Origin: a virus
Reading direction: 5' to 3' (one strand)
IMG/VR virus record: IMGVR_UViG_3300046010_006313
Location: 1 to 37,108 of that record
Length of the DNA: 37,108 nt
This document shows positions 20,836 to 29,900 of the stretch, piece by piece; position 1 is the stretch's first letter, and each line of letters starts with the position of its first letter. The notes below the pieces were generated by a model. It was not told the origin of the DNA. It worked only from the letters and a program-made list of their open reading frames with translations, and ran no database searches. The position numbers and the translations under genes are program-made.

Positions 20836-23415
20836 TTATGCTCCTGCTGTAGTGAATGCAACCGACTGACGAGTCGCAATAAAGTTAAGAGTGATGTAGT
20901 TGATACTATAATTAGGCTTAACATAAATGTCAGCAACGAAATTATTTGTTTCAACAACATTAGCGGTATTGTTAGTAGCATCGCAAACAACTTTAAAGTC
21001 GTTAATGCCACGTCTACCTTTAATATCTCTTAAGAAAGGTTCGATTAAGTTTTTAAACTGTGCTCTAGTTGTTTCATCGTTGATAGCAAACAATTGGTAT
21101 TGAGCAGATTTTTCGATAGATTTTTCTAGCAAAATAAACAATCTACGAACACCAATACGGTCAAACGCGCTTGGGCGGTCTAACAAAGTTTTGTCACCAA
21201 ATAATACAGTTCCTTGTCCTTTAAATGTAACAACTGGGTTAACATTTTGAGGATACAAATTATCACGATCTGCTTTAGTTGGGTTAACAGCTAATTTGAT
21301 AACATTTTTAATTTGACCGTTATTAAAGCCGCCGTTTGAAACCCATGGTTCAGATGTAATAGCCGCTAAACCGGCGATATCACCGTTTAAAGCAATCCAA
21401 CGACGTTTATCATTATAAGCGTCATATTGATATTTAGCGCCTGTATCTAAGAAGCCATATGAAGACGATGGTAATTCTGAACGATATTCAAGCAATTTAT
21501 CAATAGCGTCAGAACCAGTACCTTTGATGAATTCACCGGTAATAGTATCTTCTGGAGAGATAAATACGATAACGTCTTTTCTTGTTTCAGCTAAAGCAAC
21601 AGCATGGCTAGCAACAGTTGAAGAAGCTTTTCCTAAAGCGATGAAAGCAAAATTATATAAGTCTTTATTTGCAAGCAAATCTAAAGCAAGAATTTTTTCA
21701 CCATCTGTAATTGCTGCAGCATCAGTACCGCCGCTTAATTCAACATACAACGGGAATGTTAAAGATTTGAACGATTGAGTTTTAACAGTAACATCAGCTA
21801 ATTCTGTGTTCCAGCTAATACCTGTACCAGAAACGGCACTTGGAATATCTAACCAGTAAACGTAAGCAGACGCGCTGTTGATAACAGTTTTATAGTAGCT
21901 TGAAGAACCATCATCATATTTAGCGTCAGATGCTTTAGATAAGAATGAATACTTTTCAAGGGTAGCGCCTTTCACGCCAGTAAACGCACCATCTTTGTCG
22001 ATAACTAAGATATGGATTTCGTCTTTAGCATTCAATACGCCTTTGCTTTTCGCATAAGAAGAAGTAGCAGGAGCTGAAGTAAATTGACCAGTATAAGAAC
22101 TCGCAATTGAAACTTCAAAGGCAACACCTGAAACAGCAACTTTACCGAAATTAACTAAAGTCAAAGATGTATCAGTTTCGATAGAAGCAACTGTACCAAT
22201 AACTGTATGGGTTGAATCAGCTTTATGGATAACTTCGCCAACTTTTAAAGTTGATAAGAAAGAAGTACCAACACCGGTAAGCGTTTTAGAAGATGTTGTA
22301 GAAGTAACAGTTCCAGTACGAGATTGATATTGGAAAGTATTAGAGTCAACAACAACGACTTGGATAGAGTTACCTAATTTGCCTGGATAACGAGCAGCAA
22401 ATTCACCGATATTCAAACCGCCGTTAATGTAGTTTGATTCATAATCGTCATAGTTATTGATTTTGATACGATTATCTTTGAAAGTTTTTACTTCAGTTGC
22501 AAATTTGCTAGCAGAAACAGCAATTGCGCCGTTAGCCGCTAAAGATAAATTTGTATTATCTGTAATAGAAGCAATAGTTCCGATAATAACACGAGCTGGT
22601 GTAGTTAAAATATCGCCAATAGCTAATACTTCAGTGAAATTAGTACCAACGCCAACTACAGAAGTAGAACTTGTTGTAGAAGTAAGTGTACCAGTTAAAG
22701 TTGAAGCAATACCAAACGCAACACCAGCAGCAGCAACAGCTGAATTAGCCGCTAAAGTAATATGTGTATCGTCTGCGATAGAAAGAACTGTGCCTAAAAT
22801 ATCATATCCAGCTGAGCTTGCTGATAACTTAGTTACGATGTCACCAACAGCAAGTTCTGTTGTAAACAATGTGCCTGTACCAACTACAGCAGCAGAACCT
22901 GTAGATGCGGTAATAATACCTGTCAATGAAGCAATAGAAGATGTTGTTGGTGCTGCTTCTAATGTTAAGTGGGTATTGTCTGTTACAGCGGCAACTGTAC
23001 CGATAACGTTATAACTTGCATCAATTAAATTTTGACCAACTGTTAACGTAGAAAACTGTGTACCGTTGAAACCAAATACAGCAGTAGAACCAGCAACAAA
23101 ATGAACAGTACCGGCTAAATCTACAGAAGGAGTTTTAACAGAGGTGTATTGAGCAGCAGCATCAGCACGAATGTTAATTAAGTTGTTAGAGTAGGCTAAA
23201 AAATTAGCAGCTGTGAACCAACTTTGCGCGTTTGAGTCTGTAGGTTTCCAGAATAATTCTTTCAAATTTAGTTCTGAAGTAACAGTAGTCGGTTGAAGAA
23301 CTGGTCCCCAGTTAAACAACCCTACATGCGCAGCGGCTGTTGAATTAAGACCAGAAACTGTTGAAGTGTTGTCAATTTCATTGACTTCAATTCCTGGCGA
23401 GACTTGGTATGACAT
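20836..23415 (-). CDS. gp18: Tail sheath protein gp18, enlarged by repeat domains
   Basis: At 859 residues this is about 200 longer than T4 gp18 (659). The ends are clear sheath: SYQVSPGIEVNEIDNTSTV with GLFNWGPV at the start, and RRLFILLEKSIEKSAQYQLF, LRDIKGRRGINDFKVVCDATNN and VKPNYSINYITLNFIATRQS at the end. Between lie four copies of a ~65-residue beta-rich repeat with pattern VGTGT-F-T-L-VGD-I then IGTVASI-DNT-LTLAAN, at about 101-164, 165-237, 239-305 and 366-435. These should protrude on the outside of the contractile sheath. An SD TAGGAG precedes the ATG. Confidence 0.95.
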   Translation of the reverse strand: MSYQVSPGIEVNEIDNTSTVSGLNSTAAAHVGLFNWGPVLQPTTVTSELNLKELFWKPTDSNAQSWFTAANFLAYSNNLINIRADAAAQYTSVKTPSVDLAGTVHFVAGSTAVFGFNGTQFSTLTVGQNLIDASYNVIGTVAAVTDNTHLTLEAAPTTSSIASLTGIITASTGSAAVVGTGTLFTTELAVGDIVTKLSASSAGYDILGTVLSIADDTHITLAANSAVAAAGVAFGIASTLTGTLTSTTSSTSVVGVGTNFTEVLAIGDILTTPARVIIGTIASITDNTNLSLAANGAIAVSASKFATEVKTFKDNRIKINNYDDYESNYINGGLNIGEFAARYPGKLGNSIQVVVVDSNTFQYQSRTGTVTSTTSSKTLTGVGTSFLSTLKVGEVIHKADSTHTVIGTVASIETDTSLTLVNFGKVAVSGVAFEVSIASSYTGQFTSAPATSSYAKSKGVLNAKDEIHILVIDKDGAFTGVKGATLEKYSFLSKASDAKYDDGSSSYYKTVINSASAYVYWLDIPSAVSGTGISWNTELADVTVKTQSFKSLTFPLYVELSGGTDAAAITDGEKILALDLLANKDLYNFAFIALGKASSTVASHAVALAETRKDVIVFISPEDTITGEFIKGTGSDAIDKLLEYRSELPSSSYGFLDTGAKYQYDAYNDKRRWIALNGDIAGLAAITSEPWVSNGGFNNGQIKNVIKLAVNPTKADRDNLYPQNVNPVVTFKGQGTVLFGDKTLLDRPSAFDRIGVRRLFILLEKSIEKSAQYQLFAINDETTRAQFKNLIEPFLRDIKGRRGINDFKVVCDATNNTANVVETNNFVADIYVKPNYSINYITLNFIATRQSVAFTTAGA

Positions 23416-23456
23416 ATGTACTCCTAAGAGAATTGGTTGTTAAATTATAGTTATAA

Positions 23457-23466
23457 AAATATTTAG
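23457..23466 (-). promoter_or_regulatory. Putative late promoter for gene 18
   Basis: The minus strand reads CTAAATATTT, 41 nt before the gene 18 ATG, a variant of the CTAAATA motif seen before other late genes. Confidence 0.4.
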
Positions 23467-23492
23467 CTAAAAACGATTTTTAATTTATGTTC

Positions 23493-23564
23493 AAAATAAA
23501 ACTTTACTTTTTAGACCAATGAGCCTATAATAGCCTAGTCGGGCGTGAATTGGGTTTAGGCGCT
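23493..23564 (+). repeat. 72-bp inverted repeat, copy 2
   Basis: Identical over 72 bases to the reverse complement of 11361-11432. It ends exactly at the base before the gene 15 stop codon (23565) and fills the 15-18 gap, where T4 has genes 16 and 17. The embedded promoter faces right, against the surrounding genes. Confidence 0.95.
23503..23531 (+). promoter_or_regulatory. Promoter within repeat copy 2, facing right (antisense)
   Basis: TTTACT (23503-23508), 17 bp, TATAAT (23526-23531) on the plus strand. A transcript from here would be antisense to genes 15, 14 and 13, with no plus-strand gene ahead. Confidence 0.7.
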
Positions 23565-24281
23565 TTAATTATTACCAAAGTTAAATGTCCATTGGTCTAA
23601 GGTTAACGTTCCTGGAACTGTAGCCGCCGCTTGATAGTCTCCGTTAACATCAGGTAGATTAGCCGTTACATGAGTAATCAATTTAGATCTTGTTATTGGA
23701 CCAAATAGGTTAACTTTAAGCGTAAAAGAAAATGTATGGATTATAGATCGTCTTGTTCTAAAATCTGATTCATAATCATCTTCCACAGATACCCCGTTTA
23801 AAACTAAAGGAATATCGTTGATGATATTCATATCTGGAACAGCATCAATCGTAACTGTATAATGCGGAGTAAACATTGGCAGTATTTGTTCCATCACCAT
23901 CAACCCATCTTCTACATTTTTAGTCTGTAAGTAAAGGTTAATATCAATATTGTAAGGAACTGGTGAAAACTGTGTATTCGCTTCAGTAGGCGTAGCGCTA
24001 GATGCTACTCTTTGCATCGAATTAACCTTTCTACTTGAATCGTACGAATAATTAGTTATTTCAAACCCAAATCTAGGCATCGTAGTTAACGTATGATTCG
24101 TGAGATTTGGGTCTTGTTCAATTCTAGTAAGCCATTTCTGTTTGCTAGAATATGCTATAGGTATGTTAATAGTTTGTCCGACTGTACCATCAGTATTTAG
24201 CCTTTCAATCTGAAATTGAGAAAACAAGCTACCGAAAACTGTAATAGTCTTTTTGATTATACCGGCGTAATGTGGAGTCAT
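23565..24281 (-). CDS. gp15: Tail sheath stabiliser and completion protein gp15
   Basis: The 238-residue protein (T4 gp15: 272) starts MTPHYAGIIKKTITVFGSLF and has INIPIAYSSKQKWLTRIEQDPNL, TTMPRFGFEITNYSYDSSRK, NIDINLYLQTKNVEDGLMVMEQILPMFTP-type segments typical of gp15. It caps the sheath and joins the finished tail to the head. The ATG overlaps the gene 14 stop (TAATG). Its stop abuts repeat copy 2. Confidence 0.93.
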   Translation of the reverse strand: MTPHYAGIIKKTITVFGSLFSQFQIERLNTDGTVGQTINIPIAYSSKQKWLTRIEQDPNLTNHTLTTMPRFGFEITNYSYDSSRKVNSMQRVASSATPTEANTQFSPVPYNIDINLYLQTKNVEDGLMVMEQILPMFTPHYTVTIDAVPDMNIINDIPLVLNGVSVEDDYESDFRTRRSIIHTFSFTLKVNLFGPITRSKLITHVTANLPDVNGDYQAAATVPGTLTLDQWTFNFGNN

Positions 24282-24937
24282 TAAAATTCACCAAATGGGT
24301 TTGCTTCATCAAATATAATTGTAGAAGCCTTAGTTTGGAATTTGCTATTATCACCAAATGAATCCTGATCGTCAGTATCTGTATTGATATCAATATCAAA
24401 TGATTTTAAGGTTTCAAACACATCAATATCAACTTCACCTGTATTAATTTTTTCTGAAGAATACTGGAATAATTCAACGGTAAGCTTATACACATAAAGT
24501 CTGCCAATTTGATAAAATGGATCTTGATGTGCAACAAATTTAATTTCAAACAAACCGCCCGTTAAAGGAAAATACAGCAAATCTCCTTCAGCTGGTCTTT
24601 CAGGTAGGATAGTTGTCCCGTATGCCCCAACTAAATCTAACCATTCTTTTCTTGCTACGGTAAGCGTAGCAGACTGCTCCATAGTTAAACCAAATTTAGA
24701 CATAAACGCGCCCTGTCCTTCGAACGAGTCTATGTTCTCAAAATAAGTCACTATAGGGTATGAATTGTTAAATTGAGATAGGGTATCTTCCCCTAAAATA
24801 TCATCTACACCAACCAATGTTCTAGGAATATAAAACATTTCTTGACCATAAATATTAATTGCTTCTATGATAATGTCTTCGTATAGGTTTTGCTCAGACT
24901 GAGATTTACCAAAATTGAAATATTGGTTGCGTGGCAT
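24281..24937 (-). CDS. gp14: Neck protein gp14
   Basis: The 218-residue protein (T4 gp14: 256) shows QNLYEDIIIEAINIYGQEMF, YIPRTLV with DDILGED, and a C-terminal acidic part with FGDNSKFQTKASTIIFDEANPFGEF, as in gp14 of T4-like phages. With gp13 it completes the head and forms the neck where the tail attaches. Spacing to gene 13 is 10 bp. Confidence 0.93.
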   Translation of the reverse strand: MPRNQYFNFGKSQSEQNLYEDIIIEAINIYGQEMFYIPRTLVGVDDILGEDTLSQFNNSYPIVTYFENIDSFEGQGAFMSKFGLTMEQSATLTVARKEWLDLVGAYGTTILPERPAEGDLLYFPLTGGLFEIKFVAHQDPFYQIGRLYVYKLTVELFQYSSEKINTGEVDIDVFETLKSFDIDINTDTDDQDSFGDNSKFQTKASTIIFDEANPFGEF

Positions 24938-24947
24938 AATTTAATCC

Positions 24948-25676
24948 TTAACCAATAAACATATCTAATAAGCCAGATTCATTAGCCGCTTGTTGTTCTA
25001 ATGCGGAAATCTCAGAAACGGCTGTGTCATACATTACCTGCCCGTCAATAGTAACTCCTCCTGGAAGAGAAACGCCGTTGTATTTGCTTAGGTTTTGCCC
25101 CCACTGCATTTTGAATTTGGCAACCACATAAGCCTTTAACCAAACGTCATCATACATTTTTGTTTCTAATTCAGGATCTATAGCCTGATAACAATCAACG
25201 ATAATATAATGGAATGGAGATAATTTATCCCAATTCATATCAATGTATAGTTTACCGTTATTTTTATTGAATCTCAACTGATTTTGACCAGATAACAATG
25301 TGTCTAACATTTGTAGATGGTTCATTGTCATTTGGTAATCTGTAATATTTGAATTGTGTAAATTCGCAATCATATCCATACGGAACTGCGTTTCATAATT
25401 CAAAATTGAGTTAGACGAATTTGCGTTTAAAGAAAAAACTCGAGTTATACCGCGTATGTCGTCAGGCAACTGAATATATTTGTTTGTCATATTAGTGCTA
25501 GTGATAAGATGCTTAAGATACATCCTTTCCACACCATCATAATGATACATGTTATAATATGCTATGGCGTCATCAAGTCTATCTTCTAATTGCTCATCTG
25601 CCACATTCACTTCAATAACAGGAGCACCTAATGCTCTTAATGCATACTGTTTTAATTCTTCTCTTGAACGAATCAT
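24948..25676 (-). CDS. gp13: Neck protein gp13
   Basis: The 242-residue protein (T4 gp13: 309) begins MIRSREELKQYALRALGAPV and contains NVADEQLEDRLDDAIAYYNMYHYDGVE and YIQLPDDIRGITRVF, all gp13 features. The C-terminus YDTAVSEISALEQQ resembles the cyanophage form. It acts as the head-completion adaptor under the portal. It is first in the late unit 13-14-15, with a terminator and a late-type motif immediately upstream. Confidence 0.93.
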   Translation of the reverse strand: MIRSREELKQYALRALGAPVIEVNVADEQLEDRLDDAIAYYNMYHYDGVERMYLKHLITSTNMTNKYIQLPDDIRGITRVFSLNANSSNSILNYETQFRMDMIANLHNSNITDYQMTMNHLQMLDTLLSGQNQLRFNKNNGKLYIDMNWDKLSPFHYIIVDCYQAIDPELETKMYDDVWLKAYVVAKFKMQWGQNLSKYNGVSLPGGVTIDGQVMYDTAVSEISALEQQAANESGLLDMFIG

Positions 25677-25705
25677 ATTTTACCTATTTGAAGTTGGCTT
25701 TGTTA

Positions 25706-25717
25706 TATTATATTTAG
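25706..25717 (-). promoter_or_regulatory. Putative late promoter for genes 13-15
   Basis: CTAAATATAATA on the minus strand, 30 nt before the gene 13 ATG and just after a terminator. The placement is good for a promoter. Confidence 0.5.
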
Positions 25718-25723
25718 TAAAAC

Positions 25724-25759
25724 AAAAAACCCTGTCAACCAGTTAAGATTGACAGGGTT
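25724..25759 (-). terminator. Rho-independent terminator after the lipoprotein gene
   Basis: AACCCTGTCAA and TTGACAGGGTT make an 11-bp perfect stem with a 10-nt loop, followed by a T-rich tract. It separates the lipoprotein gene from the gene 13 unit. Confidence 0.9.
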
Positions 25760-25780
25760 AGCACAACAATTCAATATGAT

Positions 25781-25972
25781 TTATTTGTTACAGTGAATTT
25801 CTATTGAGTTTGGTTCTAATGTTTTTGCTACTTTTTCACGCAAAGTAATTCTAGCAAACTCTGGTGCTTTACAGTAATCCGTTACCGCCGCGCTGATTAA
25901 AGTTTCCGTTTCAACCAAAGCCGCACATCCTGTTAACATAAGGGTAAGCGCCGCCAATAATACTAATTTCAT
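25781..25972 (-). CDS. Small phage lipoprotein
   Basis: The 63-residue precursor MKLVLLAALTLMLTGC has a lipobox (LTGC) with the lipidated Cys at 16. The mature part, starting AALVETETLISAAV, has two more Cys. Its ATG overlaps the stop of the lipase gene (ATGA). An outer-spanin role is a possibility, because small lipoproteins near lysis genes often serve this way, but the usual Pro-rich spanin pattern is absent. Function is unproven. Confidence 0.7.
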   Translation of the reverse strand: MKLVLLAALTLMLTGCAALVETETLISAAVTDYCKAPEFARITLREKVAKTLEPNSIEIHCNK

Positions 25973-26676
25973 AATTTCTCCAAGTTTTTAATGTAGTTTT
26001 TCATTTCATGATTAACGAAAAAATTAACCTTTCCTTTCTTTAACCCCAAAATAGTTCCTTTGATTCTGTCTTTAACCATTTGAAAGACAGTCATATCAGT
26101 TAAGTTACCGCTATGGTCAAAATAATTTAATTCACCATGATGATAGTATGGGAATATTGGATTTCTAGGTACAATATCAGCATTATTAACCCAACGGTGA
26201 TGTTCGATATTTAATGTGTTTAAGAAATTAATATAGGTATAATTACCAACTCTTGGTGAACCAAAGGTATATAGGACTGGATTTGGCATATCAGGAAATC
26301 TGTGACAACGACCAGCAATCAAAGTAGCCATAGCCGCGCCTAAAGAATGTCCTGTAAGATACACCTTTCTGTTAGGGTATTTGAGGAATAATTTAGATAA
26401 ATCTTCCCAAACATTATCAACAGATTGTTTAAATCCATGATGCACTTTACCTATACCGGAACTGCTAGGGACTAATCTGAATCTAATATCCGCGATAATA
26501 TCTTCTAATTTTGTAGGTTGAGTTCCTCTACACACAACAATAATCGTATCGATGTTGAAAAGAAAGTAAGCCTGCGACCCGTTTTTATCCAGAAATATAG
26601 TATTCCAATCTGGGAATTTGTAGTCATCAGTGTAAGCTAATTCACTGAATTTTGCCATCATTAACGGCGTAATCAT
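25969..26676 (-). CDS. Class 3 lipase-like alpha/beta hydrolase
   Basis: The 235-residue protein has the Lipase_3 pattern: IIVVCRGTQPTKLEDIIADI, KVHHGFKQSVDNVW, VYLTGHSLGAAMATLIAGR with nucleophile S111, YTFGSPRVGN, NNADIVPR with D167 and NHEMKNY with H223 as the likely triad. No signal peptide is seen. It would cleave lipid esters, perhaps host membrane lipids at lysis, or act in the virion at entry; context between fibre genes and a lipoprotein does not decide. The ATG at 26674-26676 lies 5 nt after a perfect AGGAGG, so strong expression is likely. Confidence 0.9.
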   Translation of the reverse strand: MITPLMMAKFSELAYTDDYKFPDWNTIFLDKNGSQAYFLFNIDTIIVVCRGTQPTKLEDIIADIRFRLVPSSSGIGKVHHGFKQSVDNVWEDLSKLFLKYPNRKVYLTGHSLGAAMATLIAGRCHRFPDMPNPVLYTFGSPRVGNYTYINFLNTLNIEHHRWVNNADIVPRNPIFPYYHHGELNYFDHSGNLTDMTVFQMVKDRIKGTILGLKKGKVNFFVNHEMKNYIKNLEKL

Positions 26677-26685
26677 ATTCACCTC

Positions 26686-26991
26686 CTATAAATGTTTTCT
26701 TACAGTCACCTGTATAATATCTTTACATGTAACGGTTTTTGAATCAGCGCCTGTGATTATAACGTCAAATGACATTGATGGAGGTTCTAGTTCACCAACA
26801 CCAAAGTTGTATTGCACTATACCTGCGATTTCATCAAGAATAATCATGTCCTTTAATTTTGTGACTTTAGCCTTAGTCACCCATCTAATTTTTACAGTTG
26901 AATCTGTTAAGTCTATTGGAGCAGAAGAAACCGTATCAAGACATTTGACTTGTATAGCAGACCCTGTATCCCCTTCAACGAAATTGTACAT
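26686..26991 (-). CDS. Virion protein resembling the BppU N-terminal domain
   Basis: A 101-residue beta-sandwich-like protein: FVEGDTGSAIQVKCLDTVS, APIDLTDSTVKIRWVT, EIAGIVQYNFGVGELEPPS, FDVIITGADSKTVTCKDIIQ. This pattern is seen in small baseplate or fibre-attachment proteins (BppU N-terminal type). Its ATG overlaps the stop of the 1,141-residue gene (TAATG), so it likely works with that protein, maybe as its adaptor. Confidence 0.65.
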   Translation of the reverse strand: MYNFVEGDTGSAIQVKCLDTVSSAPIDLTDSTVKIRWVTKAKVTKLKDMIILDEIAGIVQYNFGVGELEPPSMSFDVIITGADSKTVTCKDIIQVTVRKHL

Positions 26992-29900
26992 TATTTTAAT
27001 CCTTTAACGTTTAAGTTGTTTGTGAATTCTGAAATTTTAGATTCTTGTATAGTAGCAGAATCTGTAGATTTGATAACATTTGTAAATCTATTTTTAGCGT
27101 TAATCACATTATTTGTTGTTATTTTATTTTTATTGATATTTGTAAATTTAGATTTATAATGTAGGGTTTTAGTAAAAATAGATGCAGTATAATCAAATTT
27201 TGTAAATTCAGTTTTATCTGGTACAACATATAAAAACGTTGAATTGATATTGTCTATATATACAAATTCACAATTAGGATACACAAAATTTGTAAAGCTT
27301 ATGTCAACATAATTTGTTAATACGAATGTGGTTGATGTATAATATACAGATAATTCAGATTTGAACCTTTCAAAATTATCCAGTTCTGCTGTGGCGTAAT
27401 TACTTCTTAATGTTAATGAAGTATTACCCGAAAGATTTGCCAAATTTGTGCTAATTCCAACACCGGATATATTTCCATTGTATCCGATGGATACCCCTGA
27501 TATCCTAGAAATTATTGTGTCAGAATTTAAAGAAAACCTTAACGATGCAGAAATAGGATTTAAGTATGATATTGTACCAAAAGAATCTATTTTTGTAGTA
27601 ACGCCGCCCGCTAACTGTTCTATTTCAGTAATTGAACTGTGCCCACTTAAATTAATTGTGGAGTCAGATTTAACAATTAATGAATTTAAAGTTGTTTGTG
27701 GTTCAAACGAAGAAATAATAGTTGATACACCATTATTTATTTCTCCAATAAATACGGTTGTATCAGGTAATTTTTGTATAGAAGTTACATTTGAATATTG
27801 TAAATTTCCATTTGCACTATCAATTTTTACCCCACGTGCTATTATATTACAGCTTGTTGTGATATTACCAATTGAACATGTAGCAGCAAATCCAAGTAAA
27901 GTTCTAATGTTACCAAATGGGATAGTCCCAACATTACCAAGAATCTGATTATATCTAATTTGTGTTAACGATTGAGATTGCCCTGTAGCAGATAAAGGTG
28001 TTAATATCTTTATTACATTTGGAGTTAAATTTTGTACATATGAATTGCAACTATTTCCTGTTATTGCTACTCTTACATTATTATTAAGCGTGGATACTGC
28101 TGTTGTTGCAGTCGTTCCTAACGTGCTAATAGATGTCGCAAGATTTGTATTACCTACAGCCGGCACGCCTGTTACAGATGAAAGTTTTACTGAATATTCA
28201 AATGGTTCAGTTCCAATATAAGTACCAGCGGTGTTTCCTGTTATATAAACATATTTTGATGTGCCTACATTTCCAGAAATACCCGTAAAATTAACGCCCG
28301 TTACACTTACAACTGGACCATTTATAAAATCTAATTGTGTGGCTACACTAGACGAAGATAAAAGACCATTTAATTGTACTGCTTTGTTGACAGATAATGA
28401 ACCAGCATAAGTAGCGGCGGTTTCTTTTTGTAAATTTGCCGATATTAATGTTGTTAATTGCGCAGATACACCGGTAGCATATATTTGGGATAATCCCAAA
28501 TTAGTTGCTGTTCTTAAATTAGATACTGTAGATACAGCACTATTTCCAGTAAGGCTTAAAATTATATTTTCTTGTAGAGTTCCAATTGAACCTGATGCTA
28601 TTTGGGATTGTACATTTGCATCTACTTTTGGATTAACATTACCATATGCACTTACAAGGTTTACACTTGATTGTTTAATTTCTACATTAGTGTTTACTGA
28701 ATTTATAGAAATTGCTGAACTGATACCAGATAATTGTAATATGTGATTATTTGGTTCTGTTCCAACTGCTGTTGAACCAGTGTTACCGATTAAGCCGTTT
28801 TCGGTTGAATAAGATAATGAACCAATATTAACACTAGCAGTATTATTTGTTGTGCTTTGTTGTGATACAGGATAAAGTGTACCAACGGAAACATTAGATA
28901 TTATTCCGTTTAACGGTATAGTGCTAAACGGTGACTCTGTATTTACTATAGATGTAGCAACAACTGACATCAAATTATTTGTTGACGCGATAGAAACAAT
29001 ATTTCCAGAATACCCTAAACTTGAAATATTAGTTACCGCAGACGCAATAGTTACAGATTGATTTCCTACATTTGAGTTTGAATACGCGCCTAGTAATAAA
29101 TTTGTTCTTGATTGTGATACATTCCCAACTACACCAGTCAATCCACCAGAAGTTAATATTGCTGTTTTATTTGTTGATAAATTACCAACAGAAAAATTAG
29201 AAACGTTTCCGGTTAAATTTACAGTAACATTATACAGGGTGTTTCCTGCAACTGCGTTTACATCAACACCAGATAATTGTAATATGTGATTATTTGGTTC
29301 TGTTCCAACTGCTGTTGAACCAGTGTTACCTGTAATATTAGTAAGCGTAGACTTAGAAAAAACGCTGTTTACTACATTTATAGATTGGTTGCCAGATAAG
29401 GTTATGCTGACTAATTTTGATACAGAACCAATATCTGTATTTGCAAATACATTGGTTAACCCAATTGATACATTAGACGTAATAGAATTGGCGTAACTTT
29501 GTGCTGTTGCTTGAGATAATAAATTACTATGGCTTGATGCTACCTGTCCTATATTCATCGCACTAGATGATGAATAGTTCAAATAATAATCGTTTGTTAT
29601 CCAATCTGCCAGATAATAGGTGATATTATTTGACAAAGTGACCGACATAGCCGGCGTATTATTACCAACATATGATGTTCCTGATACACCAGAAACTACA
29701 ATTACATTACTGACTGATCCAGTTACATAAGTTCCTGTAAGTCCTATTGTTATATTTTTTTGTGCATTACCAGCTGTAATGAAACACGTGTTTCCAGTTA
29801 GCGCTTTTGTTACGTTAGCATCAACTGTACTTATTGAACTTGACCCAATATTACCGGTTAGCGCCTTTGTTACACTCGCTAAATTTGTTCCTACAGCAGA

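Noticed and set aside
22457-23014. Plus-strand 185-codon frame inside gene 18
   Set aside because: It is the antisense of the beta-repeat region; Ala/Thr/Val-rich complement and no SD or promoter.
27448-27948. Plus-strand 166-codon frame inside the large repetitive gene
   Set aside because: Antisense shadow of a strongly biased repetitive gene; no start signals.
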